Positions 22,301 to 32,931 of a stretch of 64,000 nucleotides of DNA are shown one piece after another. Source of the stretch: Rotaria macrura. Lineage: Eukaryota; Rotifera; Eurotatoria; Philodinida; Philodinidae. Location: the NCBI GenBank assembly GCA_900239685.1, contig OENT01000204.1:96001-160000 (forward strand), given 5' to 3'. The notes below the pieces were generated by a model. That model saw nothing but the letters and a program-made list of their open reading frames with translations, ran no database searches and had not been told where the DNA came from. Position numbers and translations under genes: made by a program. Position 1 is the stretch's first letter. Every line of letters begins with the position of its first letter.

Positions 22301-23351
22301 TTAATGCAGTTTTGTACGCTGAATCTGAATCTCACGCTTAAACATTCTTTATAGTCATTTAACATGTGAATAAATAATGAAATAGTACAAAAAGTCACGG
22401 AAAAAAGTGAAAAAAACAGCATTTTTGCGTTTTTGACGCATAATATCAACAAATCTTACTCCCGTAAAAAGTTAACTATACAGGTCGATAGAGGGACTTC
22501 TCCTCTATCAAACCGTATATGCCACCTAGTGGGGGAATTCCATTTTTATAGTCTTATGAATCAACATTTTCACACTTTTTCTCATTTTCGAGGTACTTGG
22601 CAAAAGAAACACATACGGGCAGATACGAAAAACTAGTATAAAAGTAGGGTCAAAAATACATAGTATCAGACACTTTTTGATGCTCTATACGAGTCTGATA
22701 CTAAAATTTCGATTCAGAAAATATTAAACTATAAACTGACGAAGATACTGAAATCAGTTGATTTTTTGTTCGAAAAACTGATGGAACGATGGTGATTGCA
22801 GTATTTAGTTGATATCTTTCTTATTTAGCATTGAATGATAGACTTGCCAGCAACACAAATGATCAGCGCAAAATTCTCTACAAACGGAATCCATCTCGAA
22901 GAATTTCGGAATATTGTTGTATTTGGTGATAGGATTCCCATGGAAGTACACTAATACATTTTCCGGGTATCTATTGAAAAGAAAGTGTTTCAAGTCTAGT
23001 GAAAATATGTCAAGAAAATAAACATCGTGTTCCAACGTAGATTTCAGAGAAATTTCTTTTTCGTGGGCGTCTACATTTTTTCACCACTGCTGTAATCACG
23101 ATAAAACAGTTAGTTACATTATCGTTTATGAAACATTTTTCGACCGTTTATAGACATTTTAGTGAGAAACACTCAAATCGTTAAAAATGTTTGATTAGTC
23201 TCCGAAAACGCGTTAAAATACCTGAAAAGTGTTAAAATGAGATTTTTCGTAAACTATGATTAACGCGTTTTTGGCGACTAATCAAACATTTTTAATGATT
23301 TACATATCAGTGTGTTTAAACGCCGTTTCAGCCGTATCCTTGTCTGCCTGG
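19323..23351. mobile_element. Candidate 4-kb TIR element with TA target duplication
   Basis: The left end CCCAGGAAGACA (preceded by TA) and right end TGTCTGCCTGGG (followed by TA) are inverse complements at 11 of 12 positions. Subterminal regions on both sides share AACGCGTT/AAAACGCG-type words (about 19345-19450 and 23180-23335). Near the right end a hairpin pairs 23179-23221 with 23262-23304. No transposase was recognised inside; the interior holds the separate foldback at 20852-22884. The ends could also belong to two solo elements. Confidence 0.45.
20852..22884. mobile_element. Large foldback element, 0.5-0.6 kb arms
   Basis: Left arm 20852-21358 and right arm 22284-22884 are near-identical inverse complements. 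Landmarks are TTTGTAGAGAATTTT at the outer ends, GTATCAGACTCGTATAGAGC in the middle and AGAGCTATTTTCTGCT at the inner ends. The right arm has about 95 extra bp (about 22564-22661) absent from the left. The 925-bp spacer (21359-22283) has only short broken frames and no recognised transposase. The same short peptide frame (begins MTHNINKSYSRKK) appears in both arms, which is a duplication effect and not two genes. Confidence 0.8.
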
Positions 23352-24050
23352 GTACTTCACCCCGTTTCTCCTACATGGTATGAAAGATGCTACCGAAAGT
23401 TCTTTTTAACATGCTTGCTTCACTATTTCTCGTATGTACTTTTTCTATTTTAAAAGCTATTAGTCTGGTTATTCTTATCAGCTTCTACAAAAAGAGTGCT
23501 AGTCATAAGAACTGAAGCTTTTTTTAGGGTACATCTATTATTTGGGCTTTTTTTTCGCAAGGAGAAAAATATAAGGAAACCCGTTAAAAGGTCACAGCGA
23601 AAGTAGGATCCAGTTTATGTAAAAAGATTTTCAATTCGGCCTAATATGGTACATCAGAGAAACAAAGCGAAAATTTTGGTAACATTGACTGATTACGACC
23701 CCAATACCTTAAACAAGACAGAACTTTTGAACTTTGAGTCAAACACAAATTTTTAATACTCTACAACATCTATCTATCCTGATAGTTTCAAAATTTTCTA
23801 ATGGGCCGTTCACCTGAAATCTCGAAGAGGATACGGGGTACCCTTATTCTTGTGGTTTTGTCACCCACAAATCATTTTCTCAAGAGGTGTATGATACCAA
23901 AGACGGAACTAGAATTAGACGACACGATAAAAGAAGACAAAGAAGATCCATAGAAAAAATGAAACTCGAAAGCACGAAGTAATCCAAAAGTCAGCTTATA
24001 CTTTTCTGGAAACCTACAATTACTACCGAAGCAGAAATACTTAGAAATAC
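23352..24050. other. Intergenic stretch, nothing recognised
   Basis: It ends in AGAAATACC-type short repeats (about 24030-24085) that also occur beyond the right inverted repeat at 30.2 kb. Confidence 0.4.
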
Positions 24051-24496
24051 CTACTAATACCTTGAAGTATCTAGAAATACCCAATTGTTAGTTAGGCTCA
24101 ATTTTCAGATTTTCACTTTTTGTGATTGTTCGCATTCTTGAACATATTCATGTGAAAGATATTGTCTTAAAAAGCAACAAAACTTCGTTTGCAAGTGCCT
24201 TTCTCAGATTTCAGTGGCCTTGAAATATACTGCCGTTTTCAAACCCGATTGATGTGACTGTTTTTTGTAAATAGCTTGATAAAAATAGTAGCTAGAGATC
24301 TACCGTTTTCACGATACGAGAGAGAAGATCCAGGAGCATTGAACTGTATCGAAAAATGATTCGATACCTATTCAACAATCAGATGAAATCCTGCTATAAT
24401 GATTTTGCCAAACGATATTCGGAGTATTTTGTTTTCAATGTAGGCTTTTAAAAGTACAGTCCAACAGAAACGTCTCTCCTCCTTCGATTTGCGAAA
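24051..24496. repeat. Left member of a ~440-bp inverted repeat pair
   Basis: Nearly identical, in inverse orientation, to 29785-30224. Landmarks are CTAGAAATACCCAATTGTTAG at the outer end and TACAGTCCAACAGAAACG at the inner end. It contains no coding frame. The pair brackets about 5.3 kb. Confidence 0.85.
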
Positions 24497-25064
24497 GGCC
24501 CAAGTTACCAATTAGATCTAAGAATGTAAGGCTCGTACCTAACATAGTATGGAATATTACTGTTGTTGCCGTCAATCGAGGAAAAATGAATATAGGAAAC
24601 AAATATTCTTGGGTTTGTGGAGTATTTGATGGGCCGATCGAGCCCAATAGAAATTGAACTTTTCAAATAACGGTTTCCTACTGCTAATTTGTGGCGGCGC
24701 GTTTTAATCGGAACCTGATTTTTCTCGAAACCCTAATTGTCACGTGAACCAATAAATATAGTGTTTTCTGGAAATGTCTCCCGATAGGTTATGGGAGATG
24801 GTGAGTTCAGATTGCTGCTCCTTTGTTGAAAATCTCTATTTCTATTTGTTCCTTGCCGACCAATCAGACACCCGAAAAAAAGGTAAATTTCCGCTTTCTG
24901 CACTCATTCTCGCTGTATTCAGCATAGCGAAAGGAATGCCCATGGCAATACCAATACTCCAATACCGTGTGAATGACTATCGTTTTTCACAAATTTTGAT
25001 TCCTGGAATCTGTCCATAAATCAAATCCACAGTGAAGCATCACCAAAGAAATAACCCAGTTTTT
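24497..25064. other. Stretch inside the inverted-repeat pair, no gene recognised
   Basis: Short frames only. Confidence 0.4.
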
Positions 25065-25462
25065 GTGACCAAGGGATGACTTTACTTTAGAAGTGTTTTG
25101 ATTTAGGGGTTATTTAAAAAGATATACTATTCAAACCTAGACATCTCATAGTTCTAAAATGAAGAAGAGAACTGGTTTGATCAACCAGCTCTTCTGAAAT
25201 AGGAATAGAATCTGCTCACCAGAATTACTTTGAAAACAAGCAGAATTGGTCACGGTTTTCCTTTATTTTCATAGCAATTCTGGTGAACAGATTTCAAAGC
25301 TATTTCTGGTCACCAGGCTCTATTCCTATTTCAATAGAGCTGGTTGATCAAACAAGTTACTTCGTCATTCTGGAACTATGAGATATCTGCATGTGAATAT
25401 TATATCTTTTTGAATAATCTATAAATCAAAACGTTTCTAAATTAAAGTCGCCACTTGGTCAC
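25065..25462. mobile_element. Palindromic MITE, ~400 bp
   Basis: The whole segment folds back on itself: GTGACCAAG at the left end pairs with CTTGGTCAC at the right. The internal pairs TTTGATCAACCAGCTCT and AGAGCTGGTTGATCAAA, and GAAATAGGAATAGA and TCTATTCCTATTTC, are symmetric. Arms differ by scattered substitutions, so it is older than the perfect palindrome at 7.6 kb. Confidence 0.75.
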
Positions 25463-25554
25463 CTGAATTGCGTTGATTGTTTGATAGTTCTTCAATGTGA
25501 ATTTGGTTTAGGAATTGATTCCGGGCACTGCAATTTGTGGAAAATGATGACCTA

Positions 25555-26885
25555 CACTGAAAAATCAAAAAGGTGACACAAGAGACTATCTGGGTTCCGC
25601 GTACTTGCTCGAAATAAAAAACGATTTCTCAGAATCCTACGAGACATAAACAAGATTCGATTTTGGTAACGAAATCGAAATATTTTTCTGGGTTTCACAC
25701 AGAAATCTATGAAACCTTTTTGGGTCTCGTAAGAGATCTACGAAACGCTTTTTAGAGTTAAGATTTTCCATCAAAAATCAAATTAATTCTATATAGTATC
25801 TTTTCTCTCCTGTGTATAGAAATAGAGGATTAGGTATGGAAATAAAGGGTTGAGGACAGAGCTCGGACGAAAGTATTTGTGCTTGCTCCTTTGGTACCTT
25901 GTCAAGTAAAAGTATCAGTACTAAGTACAGAGTACACCTTATGAATAATTGTATTTGTATTTTGAAAAAAGTTATTTGGTAGATGCATCTATACTTGTAC
26001 TTTAAAAAAGTGCTTGGCCCTTGTACTTCCACTTGTATTTGTACTTATACTGTTACTTTGATGAAAGTACTTCATGCTTAGACGTCGCATTCATTATGAT
26101 GCATCTGATATAACTACCAAGTACTTTTTCCAAAGTATAAGTACAGTGGCAAGCATACTTGTTCAAAGACAGGTAAAAGCCCAATTAATTACGTTTTTCA
26201 AACTACAAAAGTACACGTATATTTTTTAAACCACAAGGAAAATGATTCTACTTGCTGTACTTGTACTTGTCGTGACTCTAGGTGGGGGTATATGTAAGTG
26301 TTTAAGCATAAAAATAAGTGATTAATGATAAACAAATGTTTTAGGTGTGAGTTGACAGAGAGAGCTGTAAGAATATCGAAAGAGAGGTCTGTAAAAAGCT
26401 CGAAGGCCAAATATTTAGAAATATCTACATAAGATGGTAGTTAAGACTCGAATGGTCAGGCGGATTTTTTAGTTATATTGGAATAGCCGTTCAAGCAGAT
26501 ATGCATAAATAATATAATAGCGTTTTGAATTTAGTCGGAAGCTGAACTCTAAAAAAAGGAGTTTCGCAGAATCTTTCAAGGCTCTGTCTTTTACCCGATC
26601 GCAGAACCCCCTAAAAATGGTTCTGCAAGAGAAAAAAATAGTTCAGACAGACTCCGAAACACCTTTTTTTCTTGCACAGAACCATTTGGGGGGGGGGGGC
26701 TTCTACGATCATATAAAAGACAGCACCTAAAAAGGTTCTGAAAAACTAGTTTTTTTTAGAAAGTAGAACAAAACTCATTTTGCAGGACTATGCAAAATGG
26801 TCTTGACGAAATCTTATTCGTACAGAATCTGAAAGGATTTCGATTTCGTTGCAAAAATCGGAGTCTTGAAAGGTTTGGTGTGGCA
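25555..26885. mobile_element. Non-autonomous dispersed repeat, copy 2 (with nested insertion)
   Basis: Same segment order as 16693-17730: CACTGAAAAATC start, AAGTACTT-rich block, TTCAAGCAGATATGCATAAA, end near GGATTTCGATTTCGTTGCAA. It contains a foldback insertion at about 26545-26762 that copy 1 lacks. Confidence 0.6.
26545..26762. mobile_element. Foldback MITE inserted into the dispersed repeat
   Basis: The ends CTCTAAAAAAAGGAGTTTCG and CTAGTTTTTTTTAGAA are inversely related. Internally GATCGCAGAACCCCCT pairs with the G-run followed by CTTCTACGATC. The empty site is seen in copy 1 (around 17598), where GCTG runs directly into TAGAGCAAAAC. Confidence 0.6.
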
Positions 26886-26989
26886 CCTTTTTTATCGTGT
26901 ACCATACCATGTGGGATGTCGGGTGGCATTATGGGTTCTGGCTTCACATTGTATTAGCATTAACTTGATACTTATTCTACAAAAGGCAC

Positions 26990-27200
26990 GTTCTAGAAGA
27001 GTATGATGGAGCGAAAGTATTGGAACAAAAACGATGCGCAAGACGTACGTGCGTTGTGGAGCTATGTTAGATTTTCTATTTTGATGAAACGAGCTTTTAG
27101 ATAAATTCAGTATATACATTAAACTCCTTCCCAGAATTAAAGGCCATGTCCTTCTAATATAGAAATTCACATCGCCTGTCTTGATTTGGTCTTTTAATGC
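26990..27200 (+). repeat. Dispersed repeat with a conserved short frame (forward copy)
   Basis: The text GAGTATGATGGAGCGAAAGT...GAACAAAAACGATGCGCAAG and, further on, AAACTCC.TCCCAGAAT.AAAGGCCA are matched in inverse orientation at 28330-28560. A weaker direct match to the second part lies at about 36410-36500. In both best copies a frame reads E-x-YDGAK-x-L-x-QKRC. It may be the remnant of a coding repeat; family not recognised. Confidence 0.45.
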
Positions 27201-28329
27201 AACTTTTTTAGTAGAAACTTGCTAAATGTTTTGTTACTTACTAATTTGATGCTTCGAGCTCTATACCTAAAAATTGACGTTTGCTGAAGTTTGTGAAGCG
27301 TTTGATAACTGGGACCCAGCTCTTGTGATTGATTTACAAGTGAATATTTTCACCTTCATTTCATGTGAATTCATGTTTTATTTTCTCTCTTGAACAGACC
27401 ATATAATTTTTATAAAACCGAAAAGTATTGAAAATCAAACATCTGGCTTTCATCCGATAGGGTTTCAGAAATTCAGTTGATTTCCATTCTCCAAGAGTTT
27501 TGTTTTCTAGTCTCCATCTGCACTCATTTCTATATGATTAGCAAAATTCAAATTTAAATAATTATTTAAGTGGACAAGTAACTTTTAATGATCTTCAATT
27601 TCAGAAATAATCACCATCGGGTACCAATCTGCTGAACTTCAGGACTATTTTCCATCATCAATGAGAAGGGGCTTATTGTGTTATTCAGAAGACGTCTCTA
27701 TTCCGCTTGTGAATCCGGTTTGAATACAGGGACGCATCCAGATGGGGGATTAGCAATCAGTACCCCGAAAAAGATTCAAATGTCTGAAGTGGAGTACGGA
27801 CTGACTATTTTTCATAAGTTCAAAGTTACTTTCTTTTTCATAGAGGTTTCCCTTAAAACAATTTTTGGCTGTATCTCTCCTTGAATATCTGATACTAACT
27901 TGTGCTGCATTTAAAGCACACGATGGTGTATTTGTGGCTGCTGATACATTCTTGCGCTCTCTCTTTCTTCTAATTTCTTGTTTTTGGTCACTTTATCTAT
28001 TCCTCTTTGCCAATATGAAGTTCATCACCTGCCAATGCTTCAGACAACAGAGATTTTTATATCTAATTTGAAAACATTCGATCACATAGAAAAAAATCAG
28101 TTAAGTTTTTAACATAAGCAAATCAGACTCAGTTTAGTCTTGAAGATTTTCAGAATATGAATACATCTGTTTAGATAATTAGAGAAACTAAAACACAATA
28201 CAGTACACGCCAAGCATGATCCTGAAAGTTGTAAAATATTAGTAAAATATTCAAAACCATTTTACAGGTTTCTGAACTATCCATAAAAAAGCATCACCTT
28301 ATAATTTGTTTTTTTTTTCGTATAAATGA
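27201..28329. other. AT-rich stretch, no supported gene
   Basis: Two short frames at 27678-28071 show no domain resemblance. Confidence 0.4.
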
Positions 28330-28560
28330 CTTTGAGATGACCTTCTAATAGGGGTGTGACTTTCTAATATGAAATTGGCCTTCTATTCTGGAGCGGAGTT
28401 TACTTTATCGTTCATGCTTTAAAAAGTTGAAATTCCTGAATTGTTATATGAGCAAAAGGACAAATTTTAAAAGTGAGCACAGTTATTAAGCGCAAGTGCG
28501 GCTTGTGCATCGTTTTTGTTTCAACAATTTTGCTCCATCATAATCTTCCACGACGTAGGA
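28330..28560 (-). repeat. Dispersed repeat with a conserved short frame (inverse copy)
   Basis: Inverse-orientation partner of 26990-27200, diverged but collinear. On the minus strand the frame reads EDYDGAKLLKQKRC before it breaks. Confidence 0.45.
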
Positions 28561-28711
28561 TTTGAAAAATTAGTATTAAGTCGATACTAATACAATGATG
28601 CGTCAGCACTATTTGTTGTATCTCTACTCACGTTGATAAAAAGTTTCGAATTCGTTGCAAATTCGGAAGTTCTTGAGATTTCATAGCTTTCATGAAACCA
28701 GAAATATACCA

Positions 28712-28917
28712 GTCGTAGTGGCACTAGTATAAAGGTACCAGTATTTATGGTCTAGTAGCATTCTTTAGACCATAATGTACCAGTTTTATAAGTTCGAACT
28801 ACTAGCGCCATCAATACCGGTAGTTATTAATACTTAAGGTACGTAGAGACCAAAAAGACTAAAGTATCTGTAAATTAGTCCAACTGGTAACTGGTGCACC
28901 ACTACACAAAACCTTTT
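28712..28917. mobile_element. Small MITE-like palindrome
   Basis: The left end TAGTGGCAC and right end GTGCACCACTA are inverse complements apart from a small indel. The interior is rich in GGTACCAGT/ACTGGT words. No target duplication was found. Confidence 0.4.
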
Positions 28918-28959
28918 GTTTCGGAAGTGCGACCATTCCTTTTTCAATACATGTAGAAG

Positions 28960-29590
28960 TTTAGGGTTGAAAAAATGACTTCTAAGTACTTTACATATTA
29001 TTTCGTAACATACATAAAGACAATAATCAGTGAACGCTTTTCAATAACTGCAAGTATACTTTTAAGTGACAGGTATCTGTTATTACTTTAAAAAGTAATA
29101 AAACGTACTTCAAAAAATATCAGAAGTAGCTCTGATTACTTCGTGGAAAACTCGAAGCACAATAAACTACTTGATAAAGTATCAAAAGTAGTACGATAAA
29201 TTTCATGAAACAACAAAGTACTAGTCAGTATTTCCAAAACATCAAAACTAATACGAATTACTTCTTTTAAAGTCGTAAATACAAGAGTAATGCAGAAAAT
29301 AAAACAATTTATATAATAAACTTCAAAGACAAAAAGCACAAAATAGTGCTTCAGAAAGGATTCAAACTCTTTCTGATAGCTTTTTTTCAGATTCCTAAGT
29401 ACTAAAAAGTACTTGGTAAAATGAAATAATCGATATTACTCACTTTCTCAAAAGCAATTGTAGGTTAAAGTAATTACTTTGAAAAGTACAAAAAGCGAGA
29501 AAGGTTGTTAGAAAAAATTGAAAACAGAAAAAAAGTGACGTTGTTTTACTTTATTAAGAATAAAAGTACTTACTATTGAATTTTTCTCAC
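28960..29590. repeat. AAGTACTT-rich repeat block
   Basis: The ends GACTTCTAAGTACTTT and AAAAGTACTTACTATTG are roughly inverse. Throughout there are AGTACTT/AAGTAGT words like those in the dispersed repeats at 17.1 and 25.9 kb. Likely a decayed relative. Confidence 0.4.
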
Positions 29591-29784
29591 TGTCACTATT
29601 ACATGGTTAGGTCTAGTTGGAAACTTGGGCCTCAACCCAGGAGATTTAATCCGATAATTGGATCCGATCGAATTCTGATCTGAATGAAATACGATTATGT
29701 AGAATTTTTATCAAACCGACACAATCCGAACCGGATTGGGTCGGCTGATTGGATCCGATATCTGATTCATCCAACGGGGCAGTA

Positions 29785-30224
29785 GATCGAAAGAGGAGAA
29801 ACTTTTCTGTTGGACTGTACTTTTAAAAGCCTACATTGAAAACAAAATACTCCGAATATCGTTTGGCAAAATCATTATAGCAGGATTTCATCTGATTGTT
29901 GAATAGGTATCGAATCATTTTTCGATACAGTTCAATGCTCCTGGATCTTCTCTCTCGTATCGTGAAAACGGTAGATCTCTAGCTACTATTTTTATCAAGC
30001 TATTTACAAAAAACAGTCACATCAATCGGGTTTGAAAACGGCAGTATATTTCAAGGCCACTGAAATCTGAGAAAGGCACTTGCAAACGAAGTTTTGTTGC
30101 TTTTTAAGACAATATCTTCCACATGAATATGTTCAAGAATGCGAACAATCACAAAAAGTGAAAATCTGAAAATTGAGCCTAACTAACAATTGGGTATTTC
30201 TAGATACTTCAAGGTATTTCTGAA
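29785..30224. repeat. Right member of a ~440-bp inverted repeat pair
   Basis: Inverse complement of 24051-24496 with very few differences. Its outer end runs into degenerate AGAAATAC(G) short repeats to about 30330. Confidence 0.85.
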
Positions 30225-30907
30225 ATGCATGGAAATATGTAGAAATACGGAGTAATACGTAGAAATGCATACAAATACATTAGAAATATTAGGTATACAT
30301 AGAAATATGGAAATACGGAAATACAGAAGTACGCTTCTCCTCTCTTAATTTCTGCTCACAAAATATTTGAAATCGACATTGGCCAAATATTAGCCCATCC
30401 CCCACGCCCTCCTGAAAAATCGATGCTAGCCAAGAAATTTTCAAATTGCAGGAAACTTACAGGGTATGTTAGGCTTGGTATGAAAAGGCTATGGTTAAAT
30501 TTTCAAACCTCTAACCTGATGTTTGGCTGTGATACGAACCTGAAAAGGATCGAAAATAGCGAATTTGACAATCCAAATTTCTTGGTCCAGATTCATGATA
30601 TATCTTTAACTTTTTTTGATTGTAAGAGTATGCCAACATGGAGGGCATTACCGAGTCCTTATTTTGTAATTCTCATTTTTTCATCGAAAAACACGAAACA
30701 CAAGGCCAATGACTTCAAAAAAAACCCTTAAAAAAGGCGGGTGTTTCAATAGAGATCCATTTTTATAGAGTCTTACAGAGTGGGTTTTGAAAAAAGGACT
30801 CTGCAGTGCTTTGCACCATGACATGTTCTTTCAAACAAAAAAACATTTTAATACATCGTATGGACCTGTACTGAGAAATTTCGGTTGCATGTTCGAGATA
30901 TCGGGAA

Positions 30908-31131
30908 TAGGGGTGGCACTTTAACTTTACTTTAAAAGTTAAAGTTAAAGTGATACTTTAAAATTTAAATTTTAAAGTTAAAGTAAAACACTTTAACGCT
31001 GTAACTTTAAAAAACCAGAGTTAAAGTGAAAAAGAATTTTTAGCCCTTCGCGTTCGATTTTCGATTGATTTCACAGCAACTTTAAACTTTAACTTTAATT
31101 AAAGTGTTTTAAAGTTAAAGTGTCACCCCTA
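30908..31131. mobile_element. hAT-like MITE with perfect 8-bp target duplication
   Basis: It begins TAGGGGTGGCACTTTAAC and ends GTTAAAGTGTCACCCCTA. The octamer ATCGGGAA flanks it exactly on both sides (30900-30907 and 31132-31139). An 8-bp duplication and TAGGGGTG-type ends fit hAT elements. The interior is almost entirely CTTTAA/TTAAAG words on both strands. No transposase. Confidence 0.85.
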
Positions 31132-31523
31132 ATCGGGAATCGGGAAAAAACAAAAACATTTTTTGAAACGAAACTTTTCAATATTTGAGAAATTTTGACA
31201 AAAGTTCAGGTTTTTTGACGGGGCTTACAGAAATCCTCAAAGTTTCCGGTAAAAAGCAGGGGCTGTGAGTAAAACCCCATATCAATTCTGAAATAGCGAA
31301 AGACGGTCTATCTTCAGATGGATTTATCTCAATTTCGATATTTTTGGCGCACATGGGCTCTTTTTGAGAGGGTTGGGCTTACTTATGGAAAGGAGATAAT
31401 TTATCACTATTTAGAACTAATCCAGTGGCTCTATAATGTTGTTTTTATCCTCTGCTACTGGAATGAGTATAAAGATAAATAAAGAGAAACGTATTATTAA
31501 TAGATATTAGCAAGGAGTTATAC

Positions 31524-31761
31524 ATGTTTCATATGATATACTTTTCTTCCTTTTATCTTTCTATGTTTGAATTTTCATTCAGAAAAACAAAAATGATGTG
31601 TTAGTCGTGTTTCGTTAGCTCAATGGTTAGAGCACTGGTCCGGTTAACCAGTTGTCGTGTCTTGGGTTCGATTCCCGAACGAAGCATATCATTTTGTTTT
31701 TCTGAATGAAAAATTCAAACATAGAAAGATAAAAGGAAGAAAAGTATATCATATGAAACAT
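31524..31761. repeat. 74-bp inverted repeat enclosing a tRNA-like gene
   Basis: Arm 31524-31597 (begins ATGTTTCATATGATATAC) and arm 31688-31761 are inverse complements over 74 nt. The only differences are one T in a T-run and one A in an A-run. The 90-nt loop holds the tRNA-like sequence with almost no extra bases. It may be a foldback element that has captured or carries a tRNA. Confidence 0.85.
31609..31686 (+). tRNA. tRNA-like gene, anticodon GGT (Thr) by fold, atypical
   Basis: The cloverleaf can be drawn by eye. Acceptor stem GTTTCGT/ACGAAGC closes with one T-G pair. The D arm is GCTC/GAGC with loop AATGGTTA. The anticodon stem is CTGGT/ACCAG with the 7-nt loop CCGGTTA, and the T arm is TTGGG/CCCGA with loop TTCGATT, followed by discriminator A. 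Box A and box B for RNA polymerase III look intact (TAGCTCAATGGTTAGAGCA and GGGTTCGATTCCC). Two oddities are C instead of T at position 33 and a 10-nt variable loop (TTGTCGTGTC). It may be a tRNA pseudogene or a tRNA-derived SINE head rather than a working tRNA-Thr. Confidence 0.6.
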
Positions 31762-32235
31762 ATTATTCTATGCTTGGCACGATATTTATTTAACTGTACT
31801 ACACGTCCAGATATAATATGCTAGACGTCAACGCGATGATTTTAAGTATCGTTTTGTGTTCTTTCATATTCAAGCAAAGTGTGTAAGTTCTTTTGACTCT
31901 TAAGGGGCAAAAGTGATTCCAGTATTGCTACTGATAAATTAATCTTATAAATTGAGCAAAATTCTTTCTGATATTTAATTGATATGGTCAGATCCATCGA
32001 ATACTCTGTTCTTTGTGTACAGTAGCATGGCTGATTCAGTGACTCGGTAATAGAGAATGAGGATTGAACGAAATAAGAAGTCTTTCTTTTCCTTTTATGG
32101 AAGGTCAGGTGGGACAATGCAGCATTCATCCTACATTATCAGAGTAATACAGGAAAGAAACGAATGAGTACACAAAATAAGAATTTTGAAACAATACATG
32201 TGTTCTTGTTACGCATTATCACAGAATAACCCGTT
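31762..32235. other. Intergenic stretch, nothing recognised
   Basis: Short minus-strand frame only. Confidence 0.4.
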
Positions 32236-32931
32236 CCCTAGTCGAACATCTTGTAAGCAAGATCTTGAAATCTTGGCACCGGTAAGCAAGATCTTATCAA
32301 GATCTTGAAAAGATATTTTGTATGTATGTATCTTGATTGTATCAGATATATCTGTGTTTAAGATCTGGCCAAGATCATGTGAAAAGATATCGACTACTAT
32401 TATCTTGTCACAAGATCTTGAGTAAAACAAAAGCGACATCATTCGTGTATGTATATGCTGACTAGTAGTCATTCACCGTTCTGTTATGCATACACAGCTG
32501 TATATAAACAACACAATTGAACGTACGAAACATTCATTTTCAAAGTATATTTTTTTCAAAACTATTTCTTGATTATTGATTATTCGAGATCTTGCTGATC
32601 TCGATCGATGATCGAAATATGACTACCCTGAAGTAGTCTGATTGAGCTCGGAGGAACTCAAAACTGGTCAGATCTCAACATCTGGCTTTCGGGATTTATT
32701 CAAAATAGCAAAATTAAATGGAAATAAATTGAAAAGATGACATAATATGCTTTACAGAAAAAATAAAAGATGCACAGTATGGCAGGTTCGAACCACGCTT
32801 TTAAAATGCGTTATATATTGTGTAGCAAATCACAATACGTGTTACATTTTATCTAAGTACGTATTCAAGATCTTATGGATCTGTACCCAAGATCTTGGCC
32901 AAGATCTTGCTTACAAGATGTTCGACTAGGG
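32236..32931. mobile_element. 696-bp TIR element with AAGATCTTG subterminal repeats
   Basis: A perfect 32-bp terminal inverted repeat starts CCCTAGTCGAACATCTTGTA at the left, with its inverse complement at 32900-32931. Next to both ends, and in the interior, the palindromic word AAGATCTTG (or CAAGATCTTG) recurs many times, like an array of transposase-binding sites. There is no transposase frame. No clear target duplication is seen (left flank AACCCGTT, right flank TTTTCTTT). Confidence 0.75.

Noticed and set aside
21009-22636. Two apparent small genes with the same peptide (MTHNINKSYSRKK...)
   Set aside because: They are the same text read from the two arms of the foldback at 20852-22884, with no codon-level constraint or domain visible.
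24051-30224. Pair of long terminal repeats of an LTR element
   Set aside because: The two copies are in inverse, not direct, orientation, and no gag/pol-like frame lies between them.
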